DNA of 14,610 nucleotides from an uncultured Flavobacteriales bacterium (GTDB lineage Bacteria > Bacteroidota > Bacteroidia > Flavobacteriales > Schleiferiaceae), in the NCBI GenBank assembly GCA_903821715.1, contig CAIJMB010000154.1, positions 1-14,610 on the forward strand. Reading direction: 5' to 3'. The notes under the pieces were generated by a model that ran no database searches, was not told the origin of the DNA, and saw only the letters and a program-made list of their open reading frames with translations. Positions within the stretch are counted from its first letter, which is position 1; each line of letters starts with the position of its first letter. Below are positions 1-6,255 of the stretch, piece after piece. The position numbers and the translations under genes are program-made.

Positions 1-409
1 CGTCGCGAGGTCCACGGTCGTCGCGGGGCTGGCGGTCGTCTCGGGGCTCACGGGGGCCGCGGTCGTCACGGGGTCCACGGTCGTCTCGTGGCTCACGGGG
101 TCCGCGGTCGTCACGTGGTTGACGATCTCCGCGGGGCTCGCGGGGTTCGCGGGGTCCGCGGTCTTCGGAACCATCACGGAGTGATTCACCCTCAGGTCCA
201 TTGCCTGACCCTGCAGGACGGCCTCGGCGGCGCGGTGCAGTTGAGTCGGAGGCAGGAGCGGCTTCTGCCGGAGCAGAAGAGGATTGACCTTGAATGGCTT
301 CAATAAGTTCAGGCTTGCGCAGGTAGCGCGCTTTTGGAATGCCTAATGATTCCGCTAATTCTTTGAGCTCGGGAAGTTTGCGATCCGAGAGATCAGGCAT
401 TGACGCCAT
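1..409 (-). CDS. rho: Transcription termination factor Rho, N-terminal part (cut by window edge)
   Basis: Rho is the hexameric RNA helicase/ATPase that ends transcription at untranslated RNA. Only the first 136 residues are present; the frame is open to the left edge. Residues about 4-42 read as a Rho_N (SAP-like) helical domain (DLSDRKLPELKELAESLGI, then KPELIEAI). After an Ala/Ser/Pro linker, residues about 80-136 are a low-complexity tract of DDRGPREPR-like repeats. Bacteroidetes Rho proteins carry such an Arg-rich disordered insert between the N-terminal helices and the RNA-binding domain. The RNA-binding and ATPase domains lie outside the window, so the call rests on the N-terminal domain, the insert and the neighbouring DUF4293 gene. 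ATG at 409 is chosen; a second in-frame ATG at 400 is possible. A -7 box candidate lies about 77 bases upstream. Confidence 0.88.
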   Translation of the reverse strand, partial: MASMPDLSDRKLPELKELAESLGIPKARYLRKPELIEAIQGQSSSAPAEAAPASDSTAPRRRGRPAGSGNGPEGESLRDGSEDRGPREPREPRGDRQPRDDRGPREPRDDRGPRDDRGPREPRDDRQPRDDRGPRD

Positions 410-485
410 ACCAATAAGGGTGTAAGGAACTAAAAAACAGTAAAGTGGGATTGAAATTGGGCGCAAAGTTGGCCCTTCACTGAGG

Positions 486-493
486 CAAATATA
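486..493 (-). promoter_or_regulatory. Candidate -7 promoter box for rho
   Basis: Minus-strand TATATTTG fits the Bacteroidetes -7 consensus TAnnTTTG. Transcription would start near 480, giving rho a leader of about 70 nt. No clear -33 TTTG was found at the expected spacing. Confidence 0.5.
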
Positions 494-513
494 CGCGAAC
501 GGAACTTATGCAA

Positions 514-521
514 GACCTTTG
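514..521 (+). promoter_or_regulatory. Candidate -7 box for the DUF4293 gene
   Basis: GACCTTTG differs from TAnnTTTG only at the first base and lies 6 bases before the ATG at 528. If used, the transcript would start at or very near the start codon, leaving almost no leader. No -33 box was seen. Confidence 0.35.
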
Positions 522-527
522 CACATT

Positions 528-902
528 ATGTGGCAACGAATTCAAACCTTGTACATGGCCCTGGCGGCCGTCAGTCTCTTTGCGGTCGGAGCCGCCAACC
601 CCACCGAATGGTCGTCGCTGCTCGCTGGCCTCGGGGTGGCGCTGTTCACCGCCAACACGACCTACTTTAAGTACCGTCAGCGCCAGTTTGTGGTGAACCG
701 AATCGGAATTCTCGCTGCATTTGCCCTCGAAGCGGTGTACCTGATTCCGGTGCTCAACGGCACGGCGGGTGCCGAGAATTCTTGGTCGCTCGCGCTTCCG
801 TTGGTCGCGGTGGTGTTTGCGTCTATGGCGAATCGAGCTATTCAGGCTGACGAAGCCAAGGTGCGCGAAGCGGACCGGTTCCGCCCCAAAAAGAAGAAGT
901 AG
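528..902 (+). CDS. DUF4293 family small membrane protein
   Basis: A 124-residue inner-membrane protein with about four hydrophobic segments (roughly residues 8-23, 31-46, 60-77, 85-105). The start MWQRIQTLYM matches the MIQRIQ-type opening I recall for DUF4293. The charged end, DEAKVREADRFR followed by lysines, matches the conserved DE-LVRSADRLR-like tail of that family. I therefore take ATG 528 rather than an in-frame TTG at 519. The function is unknown. Its place next to rho and near truA is a common Bacteroidetes arrangement. Its stop codon directly abuts the end of the convergent phosphoesterase gene, leaving no room for a terminator between them. Confidence 0.85.
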   Translation: MWQRIQTLYMALAAVSLFAVGAANPTEWSSLLAGLGVALFTANTTYFKYRQRQFVVNRIGILAAFALEAVYLIPVLNGTAGAENSWSLALPLVAVVFASMANRAIQADEAKVREADRFRPKKKK

Positions 903-1430
903 TTAGGGCTTTAGGGCGCCCCGCGCTCCGAGCTCGATGACTGCGAGGTCGCTGATCTGACCCGCTTCAATGGTGAAGCGCAACATGGTGCGCACCTTGT
1001 GAAACCCGTGCACGCCGCAGGCTCCGGGGTTTATGCACATGACGCCTGAAGGGTCACGGCCAACTTGTAGAATGTGCGAATGCCCGCAAATGAGTACGTC
1101 CGCCGGCTCGGCGCGAAGGCTGTTTTTGATTGCGGTGGGGAGGCGTCCGGCAGGACCCGCGATGTGGGTAATCCAAAACCTGAGACCCTGAATGCTAAAT
1201 CGCTGGTCCTGAGGCCAATTGCGGCGAAGTTGGGCGTCGTCGATGTTGCCGTAGACTCCACGGACGGTTTTGCCCAGTGACTGCAGTCGGTCGACCACGT
1301 CGAGCGATCCGACGTCTCCGGCATGCCAAATTTCGTCGGCCTCGGCCGCGTGCGCGAGAATGCGCTCGTCCAAGTGGCCGTGCGTGTCTGAAAGCAAGAG
1401 AATCTTGAGGGCGCTACCTTTGGCAATCAT
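903..1430 (-). CDS. YfcE/MJ0936-type metallophosphoesterase
   Basis: A 175-residue protein, full length for the small calcineurin-like YfcE family, which uses two metal ions to cleave phosphodiesters; the natural substrate is not predictable. The metal-binding motifs appear in order: D15-x-H17 (SDTHG), G38-D39 (AGDV), N62 (GNID), H89 and G117-H-S-H119 (CGHSH). H89 is followed by Ile where the family usually has Gly (HG), a mild deviation. The start is ATG 1430, because no other ATG or GTG precedes the first beta strand (LKILLLSDTHG). This ATG overlaps the truA ATG on the opposite strand. The gene is divergent from truA and convergent with the DUF4293 gene. Confidence 0.9.
   Translation of the reverse strand: MIAKGSALKILLLSDTHGHLDERILAHAAEADEIWHAGDVGSLDVVDRLQSLGKTVRGVYGNIDDAQLRRNWPQDQRFSIQGLRFWITHIAGPAGRLPTAIKNSLRAEPADVLICGHSHILQVGRDPSGVMCINPGACGVHGFHKVRTMLRFTIEAGQISDLAVIELGARGALKP
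1415..1422 (+). promoter_or_regulatory. Candidate -7 box for truA, inside the phosphoesterase gene
   Basis: TACCTTTG is an exact match to TAnnTTTG and ends 6 bases before the truA ATG. It lies within codons 3-6 of the opposite-strand phosphoesterase gene. It would give a leaderless or nearly leaderless truA transcript. No good -33 element was seen. Confidence 0.5.
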
Positions 1431-2229
1431 GTCCGGTCAAAGTTCGTTCACTCACCGCTATGTACTGCGCTTGGCGTACCACGGCGCGGAATTTTTAGGT
1501 TGGCAGCGCCAGCCCACCGGCCGTACGGTACAAGGTGTCCTCGAATCGACGTTGTCCACATGGATGCGGAGCCCCGTCGAAGTCGTAGGCGCCGGCCGCA
1601 CGGACGCGGGAGTTCATGCGTCCAATTATGTGGCGCATGTGGACTGCCCTTCAGCTCTGGACCTCGACGAGCTGGTTTTTCGGATCAACCGCTTTTTGCC
1701 CGACGACCTCGTGCTGTTTGAGGCGATTCCGGCTCCTGACGAATTTCATGCGCGGTTCAGTGCTCAGGGTAGGGGCTACCGATACAGCATTCAGCGGACG
1801 AAGTCGGCGTTTGGGCGCGACACGGCGTGGGCCTACGAACGCCCGCTGAACGAGCAGCTTTTGGACGAAATGGCCGCAAGCCTGTTGGGGGAGCACCACT
1901 TTGGGGCATTTGAGCGCAGCGGAAGCGCAGAAACCAACGGAATGTGCACGATTCGGCACGCGCGATGGGTGCGAGATTCCGATCAATGGGTATTCGAGAT
2001 TGAAGGGACGAGGTTCTTGCGCAACATGGTTCGGGCCCTCGTTGGTACCATGGTCGAGCACGCCGCTGCAGATCGAGGCTTGGAGCAATGGGACCGCCTT
2101 CGCCAAAGCCAAAAAAGGACGGAATCCGGCCCGTCGGCCCCCGCTCAAGGGCTTACCTTTGCGGGCGCGGGCTATGCCGCACCCCTCTTTAATGGCCGAG
2201 AAACCCCAGACTTCATCACCAAGCGTTAG
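1429..2229 (+). CDS. truA: tRNA pseudouridine(38-40) synthase TruA
   Basis: TruA converts uridines 38, 39 and 40 in the tRNA anticodon arm to pseudouridine. The 266-residue protein is full length. The catalytic aspartate is D59 in GAGRTDAGVHA. Other family motifs are the early AYHGAEFLGWQRQP, FHARFSAQGRGYRY, FLRNMVRALVGTM and the C-terminal APAQGLTFAGAGY. The start is ATG 1429, since the body of the domain begins at YVLRLAYHG and the only longer start would read far into the opposite-strand gene. The last 38 bases overlap the start of the ABC transporter gene, suggesting cotranscription. A -7 box lies directly upstream. Confidence 0.96.
   Translation: MSGQSSFTHRYVLRLAYHGAEFLGWQRQPTGRTVQGVLESTLSTWMRSPVEVVGAGRTDAGVHASNYVAHVDCPSALDLDELVFRINRFLPDDLVLFEAIPAPDEFHARFSAQGRGYRYSIQRTKSAFGRDTAWAYERPLNEQLLDEMAASLLGEHHFGAFERSGSAETNGMCTIRHARWVRDSDQWVFEIEGTRFLRNMVRALVGTMVEHAAADRGLEQWDRLRQSQKRTESGPSAPAQGLTFAGAGYAAPLFNGRETPDFITKR
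1438..1445 (-). promoter_or_regulatory. Candidate -7 box for the phosphoesterase gene, inside truA
   Basis: Minus-strand GAACTTTG matches TAnnTTTG except at its first base and lies 7 bases before the phosphoesterase ATG. It falls in the first codons of truA, mirroring the truA promoter on the other strand. Confidence 0.3.
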
Positions 2230-3982
2230 CGGAAAGGCCTTTGACTGGGCCGTACTGCGCCGCGTGCTTCGGTACGCGCGTCCGCACCGGGCCCTGCTGT
2301 GGTCGGCCGCCAGCTTAAGTGTGGTACTCGGCGGGGTTACAACCCTGAGGCCCTATCTCGTTCAGCGGGCAGTGGATTTTGCGGTCGAGCAGGGCGATGC
2401 CGCCATGATGCACTGGGCGATCGCAGGTTTGATGCTCACTTTGGTGCTTGAGGGCCTCGGAACCTGGTTTTTTGTACTCGCAACCAACGAGCTGGGTCAA
2501 AAGGTGATTCGGGACGTTCGGGTTCAGCTCTTTGGGCAGCTCCTCAAGTTTAAGGCTTCGTTTTTTGACCGTACCCCGGTCGGGCAGTTGGTGACGCGCA
2601 CGGTGAGCGACGTCGAGACCATGGCAGACATCTTTGCCGAGGGCTTGCTGGTGATTTTTGGGGATTTGTTCAAGATTGCGGTGATGCTGATTGCCATGTT
2701 TCTGCTCTTTGATCCCGGAATGGTCGCGGTGAGTTTGTCGGTGGTTCCGATTTTATTTCTGGCCACGCGCTGGTTTCAGCGCAGCATTAAAGGAGCCTTC
2801 ACCGACGTTCGCAATCAGGTTGCAGCCCTCAATTCGTTTGTTCAAGAACGCCTCACCGGAATGGCCGTCGTCCAGTTGTTCGGTCGCGAAGGCGAAGAAG
2901 CACGCCGTTTCAACGAAATCAATACGCGCCACCGCGACGCCAACATCAAGAGTATTTGGTACTTTTCGCTGTTTTTTCCGATCATCGAGATGCTTTCGGC
3001 GCTCTCAATCGGCTTGGCCATTTGGTACGGAGGCTGGCGTTCGCTGGTGACTCCAGGCAGCGTGAGCATTGGCGATCTTACTGCCCTGATCCTCTTTATT
3101 AACATGCTGTACCGCCCCTTGCGCCAGTTGGCCGACCGGTTCAACACGCTTCAAATGGGTATGGTGGCGAGCGATCGGGTACTGAAGTTGATTGAGCGCG
3201 AAGACCAACTGGAGCAACCCGGAACCCATCGTGCCAGCGCCCTAAAGGGATCCGTGGAATTTCGCGACGTCCACTTTCGCTACGTCGAGGACCAACCTGT
3301 GCTGCACGGTGTTACCCTGTCGGCACAACCGGGTGAAATGCTTGCCTTAGTGGGGTCAACGGGCAGCGGAAAGTCCACACTCATTGGGCTCTTGGCAGGC
3401 CTCTACCATCCTGAGTCCGGCTCGGTCAATGTGGATGGTGTTTCGGTAGCGGACTGGGATTATGAATCGCTGCGCAGCCGACTTGCGCTTGTGCAGCAGG
3501 ATGTGTTTTTGTTCAGCGATTCCGTGCGCAACAACGTAACCTTGTACCGCCCTATACCCGACGCTGAAATCTGGACTGCTGCAGAAGCGATGGGGATTAA
3601 AGAGTTCCTCGAATCACTGCCCGGAGGCCTGGACTACGACGTCAAGGAGCGCGGCGGAATGCTTTCTACCGGCCAGCGCCAGCTACTCGCCTTTTTGCGG
3701 GCGTACTTGGCCAACCCCGACATTTTGATTCTCGACGAGGCCACGTCGTCGGTGGATTCCCAGTCCGAAGCCTGGATTCAGAAGGCCACCGAACGCATCA
3801 CTAAGGGGCGCACGTCTGTCGTGGTGGCCCACCGCTTGGCGACCGTGCAGCATGCCGACCGAATCGCGGTACTCGAGCAGGGTCGTGTGGTCGAACAGGG
3901 GACGCATACCGAGTTGCTTGCCCAAGGCGGAACCTATGCCAACCTCTACGCCAAGCAGTTCTTTGGCGAGGCCGGGATTTAG
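2192..3982 (+). CDS. ABC exporter, fused membrane and ATPase domains (MsbA/LmrA type)
   Basis: A 596-residue half-transporter, expected to work as a homo- or heterodimer in the inner membrane; the substrate is unknown (lipid or drug export is typical). The transmembrane domain covers about residues 30-320 and the nucleotide-binding domain about 355-590. Visible motifs are Walker A GSTGSGKST (388-396), Q-loop QQD near 435-437, signature LSTGQ (491-495, Thr in place of the usual Gly), Walker B ILILDE with catalytic E516, D-loop SSVD, and switch His H547 (AHRL). All catalytic residues are present, so both ATP sites should work in a homodimer. ATG 2192 is preferred; ATG 2174 is an alternative. 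It overlaps truA by 38 bp and its stop overlaps the convergent gene by 4 bp. Confidence 0.93.
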   Translation: MAEKPQTSSPSVSGKAFDWAVLRRVLRYARPHRALLWSAASLSVVLGGVTTLRPYLVQRAVDFAVEQGDAAMMHWAIAGLMLTLVLEGLGTWFFVLATNELGQKVIRDVRVQLFGQLLKFKASFFDRTPVGQLVTRTVSDVETMADIFAEGLLVIFGDLFKIAVMLIAMFLLFDPGMVAVSLSVVPILFLATRWFQRSIKGAFTDVRNQVAALNSFVQERLTGMAVVQLFGREGEEARRFNEINTRHRDANIKSIWYFSLFFPIIEMLSALSIGLAIWYGGWRSLVTPGSVSIGDLTALILFINMLYRPLRQLADRFNTLQMGMVASDRVLKLIEREDQLEQPGTHRASALKGSVEFRDVHFRYVEDQPVLHGVTLSAQPGEMLALVGSTGSGKSTLIGLLAGLYHPESGSVNVDGVSVADWDYESLRSRLALVQQDVFLFSDSVRNNVTLYRPIPDAEIWTAAEAMGIKEFLESLPGGLDYDVKERGGMLSTGQRQLLAFLRAYLANPDILILDEATSSVDSQSEAWIQKATERITKGRTSVVVAHRLATVQHADRIAVLEQGRVVEQGTHTELLAQGGTYANLYAKQFFGEAGI

Positions 3983-4482
3983 CGTTCGATTTCGATTCCG
4001 CGCGCTTCAAGACCGTTGAGCACCTCGTTCCAACGCTCGGAATCCGTGATTTGGAATGCAAACGTCGGCGCGTTGTGGCGCAGAAAAAAGGCGTAGCGCC
4101 CTTCTTCAAATGCGTAGGCAATGACGCGCTGTTCGCGCTTCCAGCCTTTCATTCGCACTCCGTAGCCCATAAAATCGCCCATCGGATCAACTTTGGCATG
4201 GTACACCTTGGCCACCTCGCTCCACGCGACATGCTTGGGTCCGATGTTGAAGGGGCGGTAGCTGATGTCGATTCCGCTTGGCGAAACCGTGATGCGGCAC
4301 GGACGCATGAGGAGCCATCCCGTAAATACCTGAATGAAGGTAATTCCGATGAGGGCGCCTACCATTTCGGCTTCGAATCCCGACTGGCTGCCCACGGCCA
4401 CCATCATGACGAGGGTCGAAACCCCGGTGATGCCAATAATCCACAAAAAGGCCTTTGGAATGCGAAATTCAGCGCGGTACAT
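3979..4482 (-). CDS. Two-TM membrane protein of unknown function, PH-like tail possible
   Basis: I do not recognise this 167-residue protein at family level. Two hydrophobic helices (about residues 11-31 and 40-59) precede a soluble part. That part has short alternating strands such as CRITVSPSGIDISYR and AWSEVAKVYHAK, and it ends in an amphipathic helix (SERWNEVLNGLEARGI). This layout, two N-terminal TM helices then a bacterial PH-like or YcxB-like domain, is common in small membrane proteins; that reading is an inference from shape only. It lies 12 bases downstream of the epimerase gene on the same strand and is probably cotranscribed. Its TAA overlaps the TAG of the convergent ABC gene (shared bases 3979-3982). 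Confidence 0.8.
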   Translation of the reverse strand: MYRAEFRIPKAFLWIIGITGVSTLVMMVAVGSQSGFEAEMVGALIGITFIQVFTGWLLMRPCRITVSPSGIDISYRPFNIGPKHVAWSEVAKVYHAKVDPMGDFMGYGVRMKGWKREQRVIAYAFEEGRYAFFLRHNAPTFAFQITDSERWNEVLNGLEARGIEIER

Positions 4483-4494
4483 GCCGCGAAGATA

Positions 4495-5382
4495 CTAGCC
4501 GACTAGATTCTTAAGGGCAGCGTCGAGTTCGTTGAACTGGTATTCGAAGCCCCGGTCCTTCCATTTTTGGGCGGAACAGTGGGTACTCATCAGCGCAATT
4601 TGCGCCATCTCACCCAGTGCAAGTCGCAGGGCCCAGGCGGGCGGCGCAGGAGCCCAAAATGGCTTTTTGAGCACCTTGGCAAGTGTCAGGCTAAAGTTTT
4701 TGTTCGTCGAGGATTCGGGGCCGACGCCGTTCCACACTCCGTCCAATGCGGAATCCGTAGCGAGGCGAGCCACCATGCGTGCCAAGTCGTCGACATGAAT
4801 CCACGGCATCCAGTGCTTGCCGTCGCCCAAGGCGCTTCCGAGTCCGAGGCGAAACACCGGGAGCAAGGTGCCCAAGACGCCGCCGCCGTGGCCAAGTACG
4901 ATTCCGATGCGGAGTTTTGCCACCCTCAATCCAAGGTCAGCGAATCGGTCGGCTTGGGATTCCCAGGCGCGCACGACGTCGCCCAAAAAACCCACTGCGC
5001 CAGCGTCGCGCTCACTGTAGACGCGGTCGAGGCTGTTGGGGTAGATTCCCACTGCCGAGGCGCTGACCATGACCTCAGGGCGCTGGTCCATCGCTTCGAT
5101 GGCACGAAAGAGGGTTTCGGCGCCCTGGATGCGGCTTTCCATAATAGCGCGTTTGTGGGACTTGGTCCATCGCTCTGAAACGGAGGCTCCCGCGAGGTGG
5201 ATTATCCCATTGACCCCAAGAAGGGCCTCAGGATCGACGATGAACGCGCTTGGGTTCCACGCAAATTCGCCGGGTTTGCGCGGCGTCCGCGTCAAAATGC
5301 GAACTTCATGTCCTTGAGCTTCAAGCTCTTTTTGAACAGCTCGGCCAACGAGGCCGCTTCCACCGGTAACGCAGTAAATCAT
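4495..5382 (-). CDS. TIGR01777-family NAD(P)-dependent epimerase (YfcH-like)
   Basis: A 295-residue protein, the usual length for the family: an extended short-chain dehydrogenase fold with a C-terminal DUF1731-type domain. The nucleotide-binding glycines are G7-x-x-G10-x-x-G13 (TGGSGLVG). Family hallmarks are HLAGASVSERW (62-72), SASAVGIY (107-114), LRIGIVLGHGGGVL (157-170) and WIHVDDLA (194-201). The C-terminal part carries PAWALRLALGEMAQ; the following segment STHCSAQKWKDRGFEY is divergent from the commoner SQRV-P-KL form. The reaction is unknown for this family. The start ATG 5382 directly precedes the first beta strand. It is divergent from the gene at 5423, with 40 bp between the starts, and no good -7 box was found in that gap. 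Confidence 0.92.
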   Translation of the reverse strand: MIYCVTGGSGLVGRAVQKELEAQGHEVRILTRTPRKPGEFAWNPSAFIVDPEALLGVNGIIHLAGASVSERWTKSHKRAIMESRIQGAETLFRAIEAMDQRPEVMVSASAVGIYPNSLDRVYSERDAGAVGFLGDVVRAWESQADRFADLGLRVAKLRIGIVLGHGGGVLGTLLPVFRLGLGSALGDGKHWMPWIHVDDLARMVARLATDSALDGVWNGVGPESSTNKNFSLTLAKVLKKPFWAPAPPAWALRLALGEMAQIALMSTHCSAQKWKDRGFEYQFNELDAALKNLVG

Positions 5383-5422
5383 ACCTTCTCAACGCGATCT
5401 TAGCGCCTCAGTTCACACGGAC

Positions 5423-6001
5423 ATGCATTCGCTTCAACCCCACAGCGCGTGGCGCACTCGATACATCGCGGCCGACGATCCGCGCAGTCCGTTTTTTCTC
5501 GACCAAGGCGCCCCGGTAAACGGAGCCTACCACCAGATGTACGACTTCGTCATTCACCCCGACTGGGACGACATCGGCTGCGAAACGCTCTTTGTCAAGG
5601 TGCTCTTTGTCGACTACGCCGAGGGTTGTGCGGTCATTGAGCTGCTCGGCGAATGGAACGATGCCCTGCACAACGATGTCATGGAATTCAAGCGCCGCGT
5701 GGCGGATCCGCTCATGGCCGAAGGCATTGTGCGCTTTGTCATTGTGGGCGACAACCTGCTCAATTTTCACGCTGAAGACCCTGACTACTATGCCGAATGG
5801 GCCGAAGAAGTCGAAGAAGAGGGCGGATGGATTGTCGGTCTCAACTTTCGCGACCACGTCGCCGACGAAGTCGCCCGCGCACGTCTCGGTCGCTACATCT
5901 GGTCAGGCCCGCGCTTCAGAGCCATGTCGTGGCGCGCCCAAGACCCGCTCACCCTTTGCCAGGCGGTTGAGGTGATGGTGCAGAAGCGGCTGGGGATGTA
6001 G
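5423..6001 (+). CDS. Conserved-looking protein of unknown function
   Basis: A 192-residue soluble, acidic protein with no signal peptide or TM segment. I cannot assign a domain. Features include strand-rich stretches (YDFVIHPDWDD, ETLFVKVLFVDYAEGCAVIELLGEWND), a strand RFVIVGDNLLNFH, an acidic helix around residues 118-134 (EDPDYYAEWAEEVEEE) and GWIVGLNFRDHV. The alternation of conserved-type aromatic, Asp and Gly residues and normal codon use argue for a real gene. The general look resembles a Bacteroidetes-restricted conserved hypothetical that I recall only vaguely. ATG 5423 is the first in-frame ATG after the divergent epimerase start. It stops directly before the minisatellite. Confidence 0.8.
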   Translation: MHSLQPHSAWRTRYIAADDPRSPFFLDQGAPVNGAYHQMYDFVIHPDWDDIGCETLFVKVLFVDYAEGCAVIELLGEWNDALHNDVMEFKRRVADPLMAEGIVRFVIVGDNLLNFHAEDPDYYAEWAEEVEEEGGWIVGLNFRDHVADEVARARLGRYIWSGPRFRAMSWRAQDPLTLCQAVEVMVQKRLGM

Positions 6002-6007
6002 CTTGCT

Positions 6008-6139
6008 GGCGAGGTTGGCGAGGTTAGCTCGTTGGCGAGGTTAGCTCGTTGGCGAGGTTGGCGAGGTTGGCTCGTTGGCGAGGTTGGCTCGTTGGCGAGG
6101 TTGGCTCGTTGGCTTGTTGGCGAGGTTGGCTCGTTGGCT
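6008..6139. repeat. Minisatellite of 17-bp units that can fold as hairpins
   Basis: About six copies of the 17-bp unit GGCGAGGTTGGCTCGTT (one or two with A for G in the middle) lie head to tail. Two copies carry an extra 9-bp GGCGAGGTT and one extra 8-bp GGCTTGTT is interleaved. The array is therefore built from 9-bp and 8-bp subunits. In plus-strand RNA each unit can pair GGCGAG with CUCGUU around loop GUUGG (G-U pairs at the base). The array lies between convergent genes. Reading frames through it (ANLANE- or SQPTSQP-like on minus) are low complexity and are not taken as coding. Confidence 0.9.
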
Positions 6140-6143
6140 TTTT
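6119..6143 (+). terminator. Possible plus-strand terminator at the end of the repeat array
   Basis: The last repeat unit gives stem GGCGAG/CTCGTT (6119-6124 with 6130-6135, loop GTTGG). It is followed by GGC and then five T. The stem is short and contains two G-U pairs, so strength is doubtful. It would serve the gene ending at 6001. Confidence 0.35.
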
Positions 6144-6198
6144 GTACCGTTTAGGAACCCAATCACAAATCAGCACGGAAGCGCAGACTGTGCCCCAT

Positions 6199-6243
6199 AA
6201 AAAAGGCTGGCGAAAGGCTAACGAGCCAATCTCAGCCAACCTT
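6199..6243 (-). terminator. Intrinsic terminator downstream of ilvE
   Basis: On the minus strand, arm AAGGTTGGC (6243-6235) pairs along all nine bases, with one G-U, with GCCAGCCTT (6211-6203). The T-run that follows covers 6204-6199. A smaller hairpin GGCT-CGTT-AGCC lies inside the loop. It begins 13 bases after the ilvE stop. Part of the sequence is an inverted, diverged copy of the minisatellite unit. Confidence 0.65.
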
Positions 6244-6255
6244 GCTAAAAAGCTA

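Noticed and set aside
88..306. Plus-strand frame rich in GVRG/VRGLR
   Set aside because: It is the antisense shadow of the Arg-rich repeat tract of rho, which is read on the minus strand with a recognisable Rho_N domain.
434..455. Possible regulatory hairpin or riboswitch in the rho leader
   Set aside because: The leader (410-480) contains only a four-base GGGC/GCCC pairing and no known motif; too weak to call.
1270..1428. N-terminal extension of truA
   Set aside because: The extension lies wholly over the opposite-strand phosphoesterase, and the TruA domain begins just after ATG 1429.
1901..2191. N-terminal extension of the ABC transporter
   Set aside because: It would be read out of frame through truA and has low-complexity character; the transporter domain starts after ATG 2192.
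4483..4494. TATCTTCG upstream of the two-TM gene as a -7 box
   Set aside because: It has a mismatch in the TTTG core and overlaps the epimerase stop; cotranscription is the simpler reading.
4567..5178. 203-codon plus-strand frame
   Set aside because: It is antisense to the epimerase gene, which has clear Rossmann motifs.
6008..6139. CRISPR-like array
   Set aside because: Units are directly adjacent with no unique spacers, and no cas genes are present.
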